Assembly (NCBI GenBank): GCA_964415935.1
Contig: CAYQCH010000024.1
Location: forward strand, 1-15,082
Origin: CAYQCH01 sp964415935
GTDB lineage: Bacteria > Patescibacteriota > Patescibacteriia > VMEV01 > CAYQCH01
Reading direction: 5' to 3'
DNA: 15,082 bases
A model generated the notes under the pieces. It was not told where the DNA came from and did no database searches. It saw nothing but the letters and a program-made list of their open reading frames with translations. A program made the position numbers and the translations under genes. Shown in pieces: positions 7,101 through 12,700 of the stretch (position 1 is its first letter; every line of letters begins with the position of its first letter).

Positions 7101-7317
7101 CAACAACACGGGCAAGATCGTGAAAAAGTCCGAACCGCTGGCCTTCTTCGTCCGTGGCGCCAGCGCTGTGACCGAAGACGAATTCCTTGCTACGGCCACC
7201 GTGCAAGATACGTCCACCGTATTCCTGGTCTACTACATCCTCGCCGGCGCGCTCATCGTCTTGCTGGGCGGAGGACTGTTCTTCTACTATCTGCGCCGCA
7301 AGGAACATTTCATCTAG
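4150..7317 (+). CDS. Giant cell-surface protein with Ig-like domains, TSP3-type Ca repeats and C-terminal membrane anchor
   Basis: 1055 residues. A hydrophobic signal sequence covers about 14-35, with likely cleavage after Ala41. Residues about 43-342 hold three Ig-like beta-sandwich repeats, two with a recurring start (ITITSPQSAAQF, VDITTPQNNASL). Residues about 349-434 match the putative Ig family He_PIG (LPQGTVAQTYAG, WSITNGTLPGGLTL, GVPTTAGNTTLTF). A Thr/Pro linker (439-473) follows, then two more Ig-like repeats beginning near 475 and 584 (NISQPKAGNVSG, TITAPKAGQRVSG). Residues 720-765 are a charged, probably helical segment with two cysteines. DKDGDGLSDEAEERYGTD (837-854) and DTDGDGYLDGLE (859-870) are thrombospondin-type-3-like Ca-binding loops. 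A last beta-sandwich (about 928-1001) is followed by a transmembrane helix (1023-1047) and a basic tail (RRKEHF). It is presumably an adhesin or envelope protein; no enzyme motif is seen. The histidine kinase gene follows after 26 bases. GC rises sharply near residue 345. Confidence 0.9.
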   Translation: MRERHHIFNFHIGFWGSLLMSLAVMIQTALFLFVSSAASIAQTVSITITSPQSAAQFLVNENISFAAQSANSVLSLNFVVTDSGSGQLVTNVSGQSSDFRNWTASWQPATAGSFTITAQAGAQASTPINIVVSSVQSVNVLLTLPSVDGVLINQPFTLQATTDVPVDSLRFTVTNSSDPSLTQSLSAVAADQINRTWESTIDPAQFVDGDYTVKAQATLSTQTTESLSRTITIQQPATSATVDITTPQNNASLSGVVDIKAQTNQTAQAVQFVFTGVTGTSTEGVNQTVDANFDISTNTWVVLNQFNTTALPNGQYSLVASATFAGTTSPVISQNLAVTISNQAQTTQPLVISSTSLPQGTVAQTYAGLLVAAGGTAPYTWSITNGTLPGGLTLQGGTGTVAGVPTTAGNTTLTFQVRDANANTATVTLTIAIAAQATTPPPTDPTTTPTTPTTPTQPTPTPTPTPTPTPVTTSLNISQPKAGNVSGANVLVVVTANVPIYAPDIQLLTSSGNNALATRNARGFQATADQLTWNYVLDSTTLPNGTYTLQAVARAQGATVNTTSNTVVVTIQNEAKPVTTFVSGTITAPKAGQRVSGRVLLNASINGTVRSVTFKISTNVGTTDVSGRQQAGSASVWEGSWDATSLPAGPFTVKASVETDTGETVTLQSVEAFIVATTAPLLVAPVPTEVPQPTIEQIVQPEVLQNVLPETGTLAQTPVECQIVAIRDEVRCREYLRTREIRLLTPAEQEKVRQDLAPIVARHIGVENGLAVTKDTPAAPVLTRPEARVVEDPLAEIIPFDKKQAKDVSLLVVSSTEPPANLKPFVLQTVPAVLTLDKDGDGLSDEAEERYGTDASNPDTDGDGYLDGLEVKNGFDPLGAGVLNKPIAPMDEAILNNRPVEQPRFAGAVDREKIKVDEVATAADDEEKALVFKGKSEPYSFVTLYIYSSLPIVVTVQADASGDWQYEFSHPLVDGKHDVYATVTNNTGKIVKKSEPLAFFVRGASAVTEDEFLATATVQDTSTVFLVYYILAGALIVLLGGGLFFYYLRRKEHFI
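5464..5568 (+). repeat. Thr-Pro linker with ACnCCn hexamer repeats
   Basis: Residues 439-473 of the surface protein are almost only Thr and Pro, encoded by imperfect ACN-CCN hexamers. This is a typical extended, possibly glycosylated, stalk between surface domains, and a place where repeat number could vary. Confidence 0.85.
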
Positions 7318-7343
7318 CGCGCCTTCGTCGGGCTTAAAACACA

Positions 7344-8819
7344 ATGAAATTCAAGGACAACATTTTGCAGTTGAAGAAATACTGGCAGATTATTTATGCC
7401 GTATTCTTGATCGTTCTCATTCCGGCCGCGATTATCGCCAATACGGTCTGGGTCACAGCCAACTTCCGCAGCAACATCAACGTGCAGCTGCAGCGGCAGG
7501 CTCTAGGCCTGGCCGAAGTGTTTAACGCCACCATGCAGGACAGCCTGGGGGATGAAGAAGCCTTGCAAAACGCGCTGACGCAGATTGCCGAAATGAACGG
7601 CGACATCCGGCTGGCGGACATTCTGGTTCCGGAAGGCGAGTACTTCAAAGTAGTGGCCAGCCTGTCGCCAAACAACATCGGCAAGGTTTCCAAGGACATC
7701 AACAACGTGCTGGCCTGGTACCAGGGGCAGGCCATTGCCATTCAGACCAATGCCGCGCTGCTGACCAAGAACGACCCGCTGGCCACGCGCCAGTTTGAAA
7801 ATTTGCAGGAGCGGTTCTGGTCGGTAACCCGGCCGATTTTTGATGCCGACGGGCAGAAACGCGTGCTGCTCAGCCTGCACATGTCCTCGGAAATCGTGGA
7901 CCAGCTGGTATCACGGACGCTGTTTCGCGCCTATGCTTTCCTGACCTTTGCCGTCGTTATTGTCATGCTCTTGCTCATGGCCAATACGCGTTTATTCCAG
8001 TACGCGGTGCTGGCCAAGAAGCTGAAAGAAGTGGAACAGCTCAAGGACGAATTTATTTCCATGGCTTCGCATGAGCTGCGTACGCCCATCACCAGCCTGC
8101 GCGGCTATTTGTCCATGCTGGCGGAAGGGTCGCTGGGCGAGATTCCGACGCTGGCCAAGGACAAGGTAAAGATGATGCTTGGCTCCGCCGATCGTCTTAA
8201 CGACCTGGTGGAAGATTTGTTGAACGTGTCGCGCATTGAGCAGGGCCGCCTGTCAATTTATTTGGAAAAGGTATCATTGCCCGACATCGTCAAAGGCGTG
8301 ATGGGAGAATTAGACGTGCAAGCCAAAGAGAAGGGTTTGCAGTTTATCTATGAGCAGCCTAAAGAACAGCTGCCGCCCATGCTGCTTGATCCCAATCGTT
8401 TGAAGCAGGTCCTCATCAACATCATCGGTAATGCCGTGAAGTACACGCCCAAAGGTTCCGTCATCGTTACCACGGTGCTGCGGCCGGATGACAACCAGCT
8501 GGAAATCAAATGCGCCGACACGGGTTTGGGTATGACGGCCAAAGAGCGTGAGCATTTGTTCCAAAAGTTTTATCGCGTCAAAACCAAGGAAACAGAATCC
8601 ATCAAAGGCACGGGCCTTGGCCTTTGGATTACCAAGCAGCTCATTGAAATGATGAGCGGCGAAGTGCTGGTCGACAGCATCAAGGGCGTAGGCACGCAGA
8701 TGACCATTCTTTTTCCGGTCCGTACAGATGCGGAAATGGACAAAATTTTGGCCAGGCAGGCGCAAAATATCAAAGCAGACGCACAGAAAACGAGCGAGCA
8801 GCAGCAAACCAAAGTTTGA
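7344..8819 (+). CDS. Membrane sensor histidine kinase (orphan)
   Basis: 491 residues. Transmembrane helix 1 spans about 16-38, an extracytoplasmic sensor region about 39-194 (no named fold recognised; no cysteines), and helix 2 about 196-217. I see no clear HAMP domain; a short charged, probably coiled segment (KKLKEVEQLKDEF) leads directly to the HisKA domain with the H-box SHELRTP and phospho-acceptor His243. The ATPase domain has the N-box NAVKYTPKG (Asn363), G1 DTGLGM (392-397), F-box LFQKFYR (405-411) and G2 GTGLGL (422-427), so the catalytic set is complete. The enzyme should autophosphorylate and pass phosphate to a response regulator, but none is encoded nearby. It starts 26 bases after the surface-protein stop with no promoter or Shine-Dalgarno visible, so co-transcription is likely. 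The last 30 residues are a polar Gln-rich tail. Confidence 0.94.
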   Translation: MKFKDNILQLKKYWQIIYAVFLIVLIPAAIIANTVWVTANFRSNINVQLQRQALGLAEVFNATMQDSLGDEEALQNALTQIAEMNGDIRLADILVPEGEYFKVVASLSPNNIGKVSKDINNVLAWYQGQAIAIQTNAALLTKNDPLATRQFENLQERFWSVTRPIFDADGQKRVLLSLHMSSEIVDQLVSRTLFRAYAFLTFAVVIVMLLLMANTRLFQYAVLAKKLKEVEQLKDEFISMASHELRTPITSLRGYLSMLAEGSLGEIPTLAKDKVKMMLGSADRLNDLVEDLLNVSRIEQGRLSIYLEKVSLPDIVKGVMGELDVQAKEKGLQFIYEQPKEQLPPMLLDPNRLKQVLINIIGNAVKYTPKGSVIVTTVLRPDDNQLEIKCADTGLGMTAKEREHLFQKFYRVKTKETESIKGTGLGLWITKQLIEMMSGEVLVDSIKGVGTQMTILFPVRTDAEMDKILARQAQNIKADAQKTSEQQQTKV

Positions 8820-8844
8820 CAGCGGCCCTTTTTTCAGGTATATT
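8816..8844 (+). promoter_or_regulatory. Sigma-70-type promoter of the tRNA-Arg/His unit
   Basis: A perfect TTGACA (8816-8821), which overlaps the kinase stop codon TGA (8817-8819), a 17-base spacer and TATATT (8839-8844). Predicted transcription start is near 8850-8852. Confidence 0.75.
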
Positions 8845-8848
8845 TTGT

Positions 8849-8877
8849 CAAAGCCCACCGGCTTTGTTTTTCGTTTT
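8849..8877 (+). terminator. Terminator-like hairpin at the +1 of the tRNA promoter
   Basis: CAAAGCC (8849-8855), loop CACC, GGCTTTG (8860-8866), then T-rich to 8877. It can terminate kinase transcripts. For the tRNA promoter just upstream, it lies exactly at the predicted start of transcription. Confidence 0.65.
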
Positions 8878-8888
8878 ACGGGGCTTAT

Positions 8889-8965
8889 GTGCCCGTAGCT
8901 CAGCTGGATAGAGCAACAGCCTTCTAAGCTGTAGGTCGGTGGTTCGACTCCACCCGGGCACACCA
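8889..8965 (+). tRNA. tRNA-Arg (anticodon TCT)
   Basis: Full cloverleaf. The acceptor GTGCCCG (8889-8895) pairs with CGGGCAC (8955-8961), and the discriminator is A8962. The anticodon stem ACAGC/GCTGT encloses loop CTTCTAA with anticodon TCT (reads AGA/AGG). The T loop is TTCGACT. CCA is encoded at 8963-8965. Confidence 0.96.
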
Positions 8966-8989
8966 TGTTTCTTTGCAGGTTATTCCCGG

Positions 8990-9065
8990 GGTGCCTATAG
9001 TGTAGAGGTTCGCACAGGAGATTGTGGCTCTCCTAGTACGGGTTCAATTCCCGTTAGGCACCCCA
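8990..9065 (+). tRNA. tRNA-His (anticodon GTG)
   Basis: The acceptor GTGCCTA (8991-8997) pairs with TAGGCAC (9055-9061). The extra G at -1 (8990) opposes discriminator C (9062), the identity pair of tRNA-His. The anticodon stem GGAGA/TCTCC holds loop TTGTGGC with anticodon GTG. T stem ACGGG/CCCGT; CCA encoded at 9063-9065. It follows tRNA-Arg by 24 bases, so it is probably cotranscribed. Confidence 0.95.
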
Positions 9066-9083
9066 GGGATCGTCTGCCCACCC

Positions 9084-9112
9084 TTCACAATTTCCGACCC
9101 CTTTGCTAAGAT
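9084..9112 (+). promoter_or_regulatory. Probable promoter of tRNA-Gly
   Basis: TTCACA (9084-9089), a 17-base spacer and TAAGAT (9107-9112), with a predicted start near 9119, 18 bases before the mature tRNA. No leader hairpin is seen here. Confidence 0.5.
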
Positions 9113-9136
9113 AGAGCGGCAAATTGAATGTACTGA

Positions 9137-9209
9137 GCGGTAGTAGCTCAGTTGGTAGAGCGTCTCGTTGCCAACGAGAAGGTCGCCGGTTCGAGCCCGG
9201 TTTACCGCT
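9137..9209 (+). tRNA. tRNA-Gly (anticodon GCC)
   Basis: The acceptor GCGGTAG (9137-9143) pairs with TTACCGC (9202-9208), discriminator T9209. The D stem is GCTC/GAGC. The anticodon stem TCTCG/CGAGA has loop TTGCCAA with anticodon GCC. The T stem is GCCGG/CCGGT. CCA is not encoded (next bases CAG), unlike the other complete tRNAs here. Flanking bases 9132-9136 and 9209-9213 are complementary and could extend the acceptor helix in the precursor. Confidence 0.95.
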
Positions 9210-9214
9210 CAGTG

Positions 9215-9314
9215 NNNNNNNNNNNNNNNNNNNNNNNNNNNNNNNNNNNNNNNNNNNNNNNNNNNNNNNNNNNNNNNNNNNNNNNNNNNNNNNNNNNNNN
9301 NNNNNNNNNNNNNN
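9215..9314. other. Scaffold gap (100 N)
   Basis: Exactly 100 undetermined bases between tRNA-Gly and tRNA-Leu. This length is the usual placeholder for a gap of unknown size; further tRNA genes may be missing. Open frames that cross it are meaningless. Confidence 0.99.
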
Positions 9315-9401
9315 GCCCGGGTGGCGGAATTGGTAGACGCCCAAGACTTAAAATCTTGTGACCTTCGGGTCGTGCGGGTTCGAGTCCCGCCCCGGGCACC
9401 A
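9315..9401 (+). tRNA. tRNA-Leu (anticodon TAA)
   Basis: Class II tRNA starting at the first base after the gap. The acceptor GCCCGGG pairs with CCCGGGC (9391-9397), discriminator A9398, CCA encoded at 9399-9401. The anticodon loop CTTAAAA gives TAA (reads TTA/TTG). The long variable arm TGACCTTCGGGTCGT has a UUCG loop. Its promoter must lie in or beyond the gap. Confidence 0.95.
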
Positions 9402-9402
9402 T

Positions 9403-9431
9403 GAAAAAACAGCCGTTGAGGCTGTTTTTTC
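9403..9431. terminator. Bidirectional terminator after tRNA-Leu and DUF2200 gene
   Basis: AAAAAACAGCC (9404-9414), loop GTTGA, GGCTGTTTTTT (9420-9430), extended by G9403-C9431. It starts two bases after the tRNA CCA end and also serves the minus-strand gene ending at 9445. Confidence 0.9.
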
Positions 9432-9444
9432 AATGCCGGAAGAT

Positions 9445-9798
9445 TTATGCCTTCCGTAAAATTTTTTCCATCGGCCTTCCTTTGGCCAGCTCGTCGATGA
9501 GCTTGTCCAGGTAACGGATTTCCCGCATCGTTGGTTCTTTTATATCTTCAATCCTGACGCCGCAAATCACGCCTTTAATCAACTTCCGGGCCGGATTGGG
9601 TTTTGGCGCCTGTGCGATGAACGTCTCAATATCCGCCTGTTTTTTCAGCTGGGCCTCCAGCTTTTTCTGGGTATATCCCGTCAGCCAGCGAATAATTTCA
9701 TCGACTTCAGCCTTTGTACGGCCTTTTTTCTCCGCCTTGGCAATGTACATGGGATACACGCTGGCGAAGCTTATGGTATAGATCCGATGTTTTTTCAT
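9445..9798 (-). CDS. DUF2200 family protein
   Basis: 117 residues, which is the usual full length of this family of uncharacterised small cytoplasmic proteins found across many bacteria. Recognisable conserved stretches are HRIYTISFASVYPMYIAKAE near the N-terminus, GRTKAEVDEIIRWLTGY (26-42), the IETFIAQAP segment (57-65), GVICGVRIE (77-85) and the C-terminal REIRYLDKLIDELAKGRPME. No biochemical function is established to my knowledge and no catalytic motif is evident. The start at MKKHRIYT matches the family start and follows a TATAAT box by 10 bases; a longer in-frame extension to 10086 would run through the divergent gene and is not credible. It is transcribed away from the YdeI-like gene across a 42-base shared control region and ends at a bidirectional terminator shared with tRNA-Leu. 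Confidence 0.93.
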   Translation of the reverse strand: MKKHRIYTISFASVYPMYIAKAEKKGRTKAEVDEIIRWLTGYTQKKLEAQLKKQADIETFIAQAPKPNPARKLIKGVICGVRIEDIKEPTMREIRYLDKLIDELAKGRPMEKILRKA

Positions 9799-9801
9799 AG
9801 G

Positions 9802-9828
9802 TTGATATATTATATGATACTCTATGAT
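9802..9828 (+). promoter_or_regulatory. Possible promoter of the YdeI-like gene
   Basis: TATGAT occurs at 9813-9818 and again at 9823-9828 (10-base period); TTGATA (9802-9807) lies 15 bases before the second copy. The second box ends 12 bases before the ATG at 9841. It overlaps the divergent DUF2200 promoter, so the two may compete. Confidence 0.35.
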
Positions 9829-9836
9829 CATCACAA
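9809..9836 (-). promoter_or_regulatory. Promoter of the DUF2200 gene
   Basis: On the minus strand, TTGTGA (9836-9831), a 16-base spacer and a perfect TATAAT (9814-9809). The box ends 10 bases before the ATG, predicting a leader of about 3 bases. Confidence 0.6.
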
Positions 9837-9840
9837 ACGT

Positions 9841-10119
9841 ATGCCGAAACAATCGATTTCCGGCGGGGTGGTGCACAATTTGCCCGCTGACATGAAAAAA
9901 GCCCTGACTTCCGCCCCCAAAGCGCTGGCGGCATGGGAGAATATCACGCCGCTCGCACGCAATGAGTGGATTTGCTGGGTAACCATGGTCAAGAAAGCTG
10001 AAACGCGGAAGGAGCATGCAGAGAGAATGGTGTCTCAGCTTAAAGAAGGCAAACGACGCCCGTGCTGCTGGCCCGGTTGCCCGCATCGCAACCCCAAGGC
10101 GAAGAAGTGGTTTAAATAA
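9841..10119 (+). CDS. Short YdeI/OmpD-associated family protein
   Basis: 92 residues resembling the C-terminal domain of the bacteriocin-protection YdeI / OmpD-associated family: LPADMKKALTSAPKALAAWE (14-33), then ITPLARNEWICWV and KKAETRKEHAERM. Many family members also carry an N-terminal DUF1905-like domain, which is absent here, so this is a compact single-domain form. The C-terminus CCWPGCPHR (75-83) clusters three cysteines and a histidine, which could bind a metal or be redox-active; this is inference. I prefer the ATG at 9841 because the upstream in-frame ATG at 9787 would overlap the divergent DUF2200 gene and lacks family similarity. There is no Shine-Dalgarno. The DoxX-like gene starts 14 bases after the stop, suggesting an operon. 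The family's molecular role is unclear. Confidence 0.83.
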   Translation: MPKQSISGGVVHNLPADMKKALTSAPKALAAWENITPLARNEWICWVTMVKKAETRKEHAERMVSQLKEGKRRPCCWPGCPHRNPKAKKWFK

Positions 10120-10133
10120 AAAATCCTATACTT

Positions 10134-10616
10134 ATGCGCCACAAAACATTCCACAAAGTTTCTTTATTCCTCCTGCGCATCGCCATGGGCTGGCTGATGT
10201 TTTATGCCGGCATTACGAAAATCGTTGATCCTAGTTGGTCCGCGGAAGGCTATCTTAAAGGCGCCAAGACGTTTGAAGGGTTTTATGCCCTTTTTTTGCA
10301 TCCAAACATCCTGCCTGTAGTGAACATTATCAACGAATGGGGGCTGACCTTGCTGGGCGTTTCGTTGCTCCTCGGCGTTTTCGTCCGCGTCAGTTCCATG
10401 CTCGGGGCCATCCTCATGATGCTTTACTACTTTCCAGTGTTGCAGTTTCCATACGTCGGATCACATTCATTCCTGATCGATGATCACATCATTTACGCGC
10501 TCGTGCTGCTCTATTTTGCCGCGTCACGCCCCGGCCGTTTCTGGGGCCTGGAGACGTGGTGCTCGCGGTTGCCCGTCTGCAAGCGCTATCCAAAGCTGCG
10601 TGCCTGGCTCGGATAA
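10134..10616 (+). CDS. DoxX-like integral membrane protein
   Basis: 160 residues with four predicted transmembrane helices (about 8-26, 64-84, 88-106, 116-132), the layout of DoxX/DoxD-like proteins. Conserved-looking features are LRIAMGWLMFYAGITKI in helix 1, the loop after it (DPSWSAEGYL), and GSHSFLIDDHIIYALVLLY entering helix 4. Family members have been linked to thiosulfate:quinone oxidoreductase subunits and to oxidative-stress membrane complexes, but for this branch the substrate is unknown. The tail (140-160) is basic with two cysteines. It lies 14 bases after the YdeI-like gene and is probably cotranscribed; the TATACT just before the ATG is too close to serve it. No terminator is evident before infB. 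Confidence 0.85.
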   Translation: MRHKTFHKVSLFLLRIAMGWLMFYAGITKIVDPSWSAEGYLKGAKTFEGFYALFLHPNILPVVNIINEWGLTLLGVSLLLGVFVRVSSMLGAILMMLYYFPVLQFPYVGSHSFLIDDHIIYALVLLYFAASRPGRFWGLETWCSRLPVCKRYPKLRAWLG

Positions 10617-10628
10617 GCCATGGCATGA

Positions 10629-10657
10629 TTGACAAAGCCTCAATTTTTCTGTAGTTT
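10629..10657 (+). promoter_or_regulatory. Possible infB promoter
   Basis: A perfect TTGACA (10629-10634) with TAGTTT (10652-10657) at 17 bases. The -10 is weak (3 of 6). It would give a leader of about 30 bases. Confidence 0.35.
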
Positions 10658-10694
10658 TTATGTATATCCAGGCTCTGAAAGGGCCTGTTATCTT

Positions 10695-12698
10695 ATGAAC
10701 GTCACAGAACTTGCGCGTCGGCTGAAAATCCCCACCAAAGACCTGCTGGAACGGTTGCCTGAAATGGGGTACAGCATTGGCAAACGCGCCATCAAAATCA
10801 ATCCGCAGATGGCGGATGAAATCATCAACAAATGGCCCGTCCTTAACAAGATGTATGAGGCCAAGATTAAGGCTGAACGCGAGGAAACGGAAAAGGCCAT
10901 CAAGGCAAAGCTGGGCGCGCAGCCCGTGGTAAAGACCGTCGCCGTGCCAGGGTATCTGACCGTGCGCGAATTTGCCGAGCGCCTGCAGGTGCCGGTGCCA
11001 AAAGTCATCCAGACGCTCATGAAGAACGGCATCTTCGCTTCGCTCAACGAGCGCATCGACTTTGAAACCGCGCAAATCATCGGCGCGGACTTGAACGTGA
11101 ACATTACTGAGGACACGACGGCAGAAGCCGTTGCCACCACCAAAAAGGAAGAAGTCGTGGAAGAGGTGCTGGGCAAGGAAAAGAGCAAAGACCTTAAAGC
11201 TCGCCCGCCGGTGGTAGTGGTCATGGGTCATGTCGACCACGGCAAGACCAGGCTGCTGGACTCCATTCGCTCTACCAACGTCATGGAAGGGGAAGCTGGC
11301 GGCATTACCCAGCATATTGGCGCCTATCAGGTGGAACATAAGGGAAAGAAAATTTCCTTCATCGACACGCCGGGACATGAAGCGTTTACGGCCATGCGCT
11401 CGCGCGGCGCCCGCGTCGCCGATGTGGCCATTCTTGTCGTGGCCGCCGATGACAGCGTTAAAACGCAGACCATCGAAGCCTTGCGCATCATCCAGCAGTC
11501 GCAATTGCCCATGATCGTGGCCATCAACAAGATCGACAAGCCTGATGCGAATTTGGATAAAGTGAAGTCCGACCTGGCCCAGCATGGCCTGACGCCGGAG
11601 GACTGGGGCGGTAACACCGTTGTCGTGCCTGTGTCAGCGCTCAAGAAAATCGGTATCGAAGACCTGCTGGACATGGTCATGCTTTTGGCTGAGTCGCATC
11701 AGGAGGACATCAAAGCCAATCCGGACGGCCAGGTCGTGGGCACCATTGTGGAGTCCCATGTCGACAAGGGCGCGGGCGCCGTGGCCACCATGATGGTGCA
11801 GAACGGCACCTGCCGCGTGGGCGGCTATCTCGCCGTGGACGGCACCTTGTACGGCCGCGTGCGTGCCATGAAGGACTGGAACGGCCATGACGTGCAGGAA
11901 GCCAAGCCATCCACGCCGGTCCGTATTTTGGGATTTAAAGTCGCGCCGAAAGTCGGCGACATCGTCCTCGTCGTTGAAGACCAGAAAGATTTGAAAAAGA
12001 AAATCGCCTATCAGGACCTGGTCCGCGAGCAGGTGGCTTCGCCTGTGCAGTCCATGCCGTCCGACGATGACGATGACAAGCTCAAGAAGTTTCCGCTGAT
12101 TGTGAAGGCGGACATGTTGGGTTCATTGGAAGCCATCATCGAGTCATTAGAAAAGATTCATCATCCGGAAATCCAGCTTAAGGTTGCCGGCAAAGGCCTG
12201 GGCAGCATCAATGAAAGCGATGTCTTGCAGGCCGAGTCATCTGGCGCTCTGGTTGTGGGTTTTCACGTCAAACCAACGCCAAGCGCGGACCTGCTGGCGC
12301 GCGAAAAGAAAGTGGAAGTCAAACTCTACAAAGTCATTTATGACCTGTTGGGCGAGGTTAAAGACCGTCTGCAGACGCAGCTGGGTGAAGAAATCATCCG
12401 CACCGACCATGGCGAAATGGAAATTCTGGCCATCTTCAAACAGAAGTCAGATCTCACCGTTGCCGGCGGCAAAGTGAAGAAGGGCCGCGTGCTGGTCAAT
12501 GCCAAGGCGCAAGTCATCCGCAAGGGCGTGGACCTTGGATTTGGCGACATCAAGACCGTGAAGGTCGGCAAGGAAAGCGTGTCCGACGTGGCGCAGGGCA
12601 ATGAATGCGGCGTGGAATTCGTCGGCCGCATCCCCATTGAAAAGGGCGACATCCTGCGCGTGTACACTGAACAGGCCAAGCAGAAAGTGATTGCCTAG
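10695..12698 (+). CDS. infB: Translation initiation factor IF-2
   Basis: 667 residues, much shorter than E. coli IF-2 (890) because the N-terminal extension is reduced. It is the GTPase that brings initiator tRNA to the 30S subunit and promotes subunit joining. Two IF2_N-type helical modules are visible: residues 1-47 (MNVTELARRLKIPTKDLLER) and about 86-135 (GYLTVREFAERLQVPVPKVI). After a charged linker comes the GTPase domain: G1 GHVDHGKT (178-185), G2 GGIT (202-205), G3 DTPGHE (224-229), G4 NKID (278-281) and G5 SAL (314-316). Domain II begins near 345; an acidic linker (SDDDDDK, 456-462) precedes domain III, and the C-terminal initiator-tRNA-binding domain IV is complete (GRVLVNAKAQVIRKG to GDILRVYTEQ). 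The start MNVTEL fits the family; a longer frame from 10629 does not. rbfA follows after 2 bases. Confidence 0.97.
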   Translation: MNVTELARRLKIPTKDLLERLPEMGYSIGKRAIKINPQMADEIINKWPVLNKMYEAKIKAEREETEKAIKAKLGAQPVVKTVAVPGYLTVREFAERLQVPVPKVIQTLMKNGIFASLNERIDFETAQIIGADLNVNITEDTTAEAVATTKKEEVVEEVLGKEKSKDLKARPPVVVVMGHVDHGKTRLLDSIRSTNVMEGEAGGITQHIGAYQVEHKGKKISFIDTPGHEAFTAMRSRGARVADVAILVVAADDSVKTQTIEALRIIQQSQLPMIVAINKIDKPDANLDKVKSDLAQHGLTPEDWGGNTVVVPVSALKKIGIEDLLDMVMLLAESHQEDIKANPDGQVVGTIVESHVDKGAGAVATMMVQNGTCRVGGYLAVDGTLYGRVRAMKDWNGHDVQEAKPSTPVRILGFKVAPKVGDIVLVVEDQKDLKKKIAYQDLVREQVASPVQSMPSDDDDDKLKKFPLIVKADMLGSLEAIIESLEKIHHPEIQLKVAGKGLGSINESDVLQAESSGALVVGFHVKPTPSADLLAREKKVEVKLYKVIYDLLGEVKDRLQTQLGEEIIRTDHGEMEILAIFKQKSDLTVAGGKVKKGRVLVNAKAQVIRKGVDLGFGDIKTVKVGKESVSDVAQGNECGVEFVGRIPIEKGDILRVYTEQAKQKVIA

Positions 12699-12700
12699 CT

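Noticed and set aside
9054..9433. Several open frames crossing the N run and tRNA genes
   Set aside because: They exist only because undetermined bases cannot contain stop codons; the flanks are tRNA genes.
9799..10086. N-terminal extension of the DUF2200 gene to 10086
   Set aside because: The extension is antisense to the YdeI-like gene, unlike the family, and lies upstream of a good TATAAT box.
10125..10133. TATACT just before the DoxX-like ATG as its promoter
   Set aside because: It ends one base before the ATG, so transcription would start inside the coding sequence; co-transcription with the upstream gene is more likely.
10629..10694. Upstream start for infB (22 extra residues)
   Set aside because: The added residues (MTKPQFFCSFYVYPGSERAC) do not resemble IF-2, and the stretch overlaps the promoter-like TTGACA.
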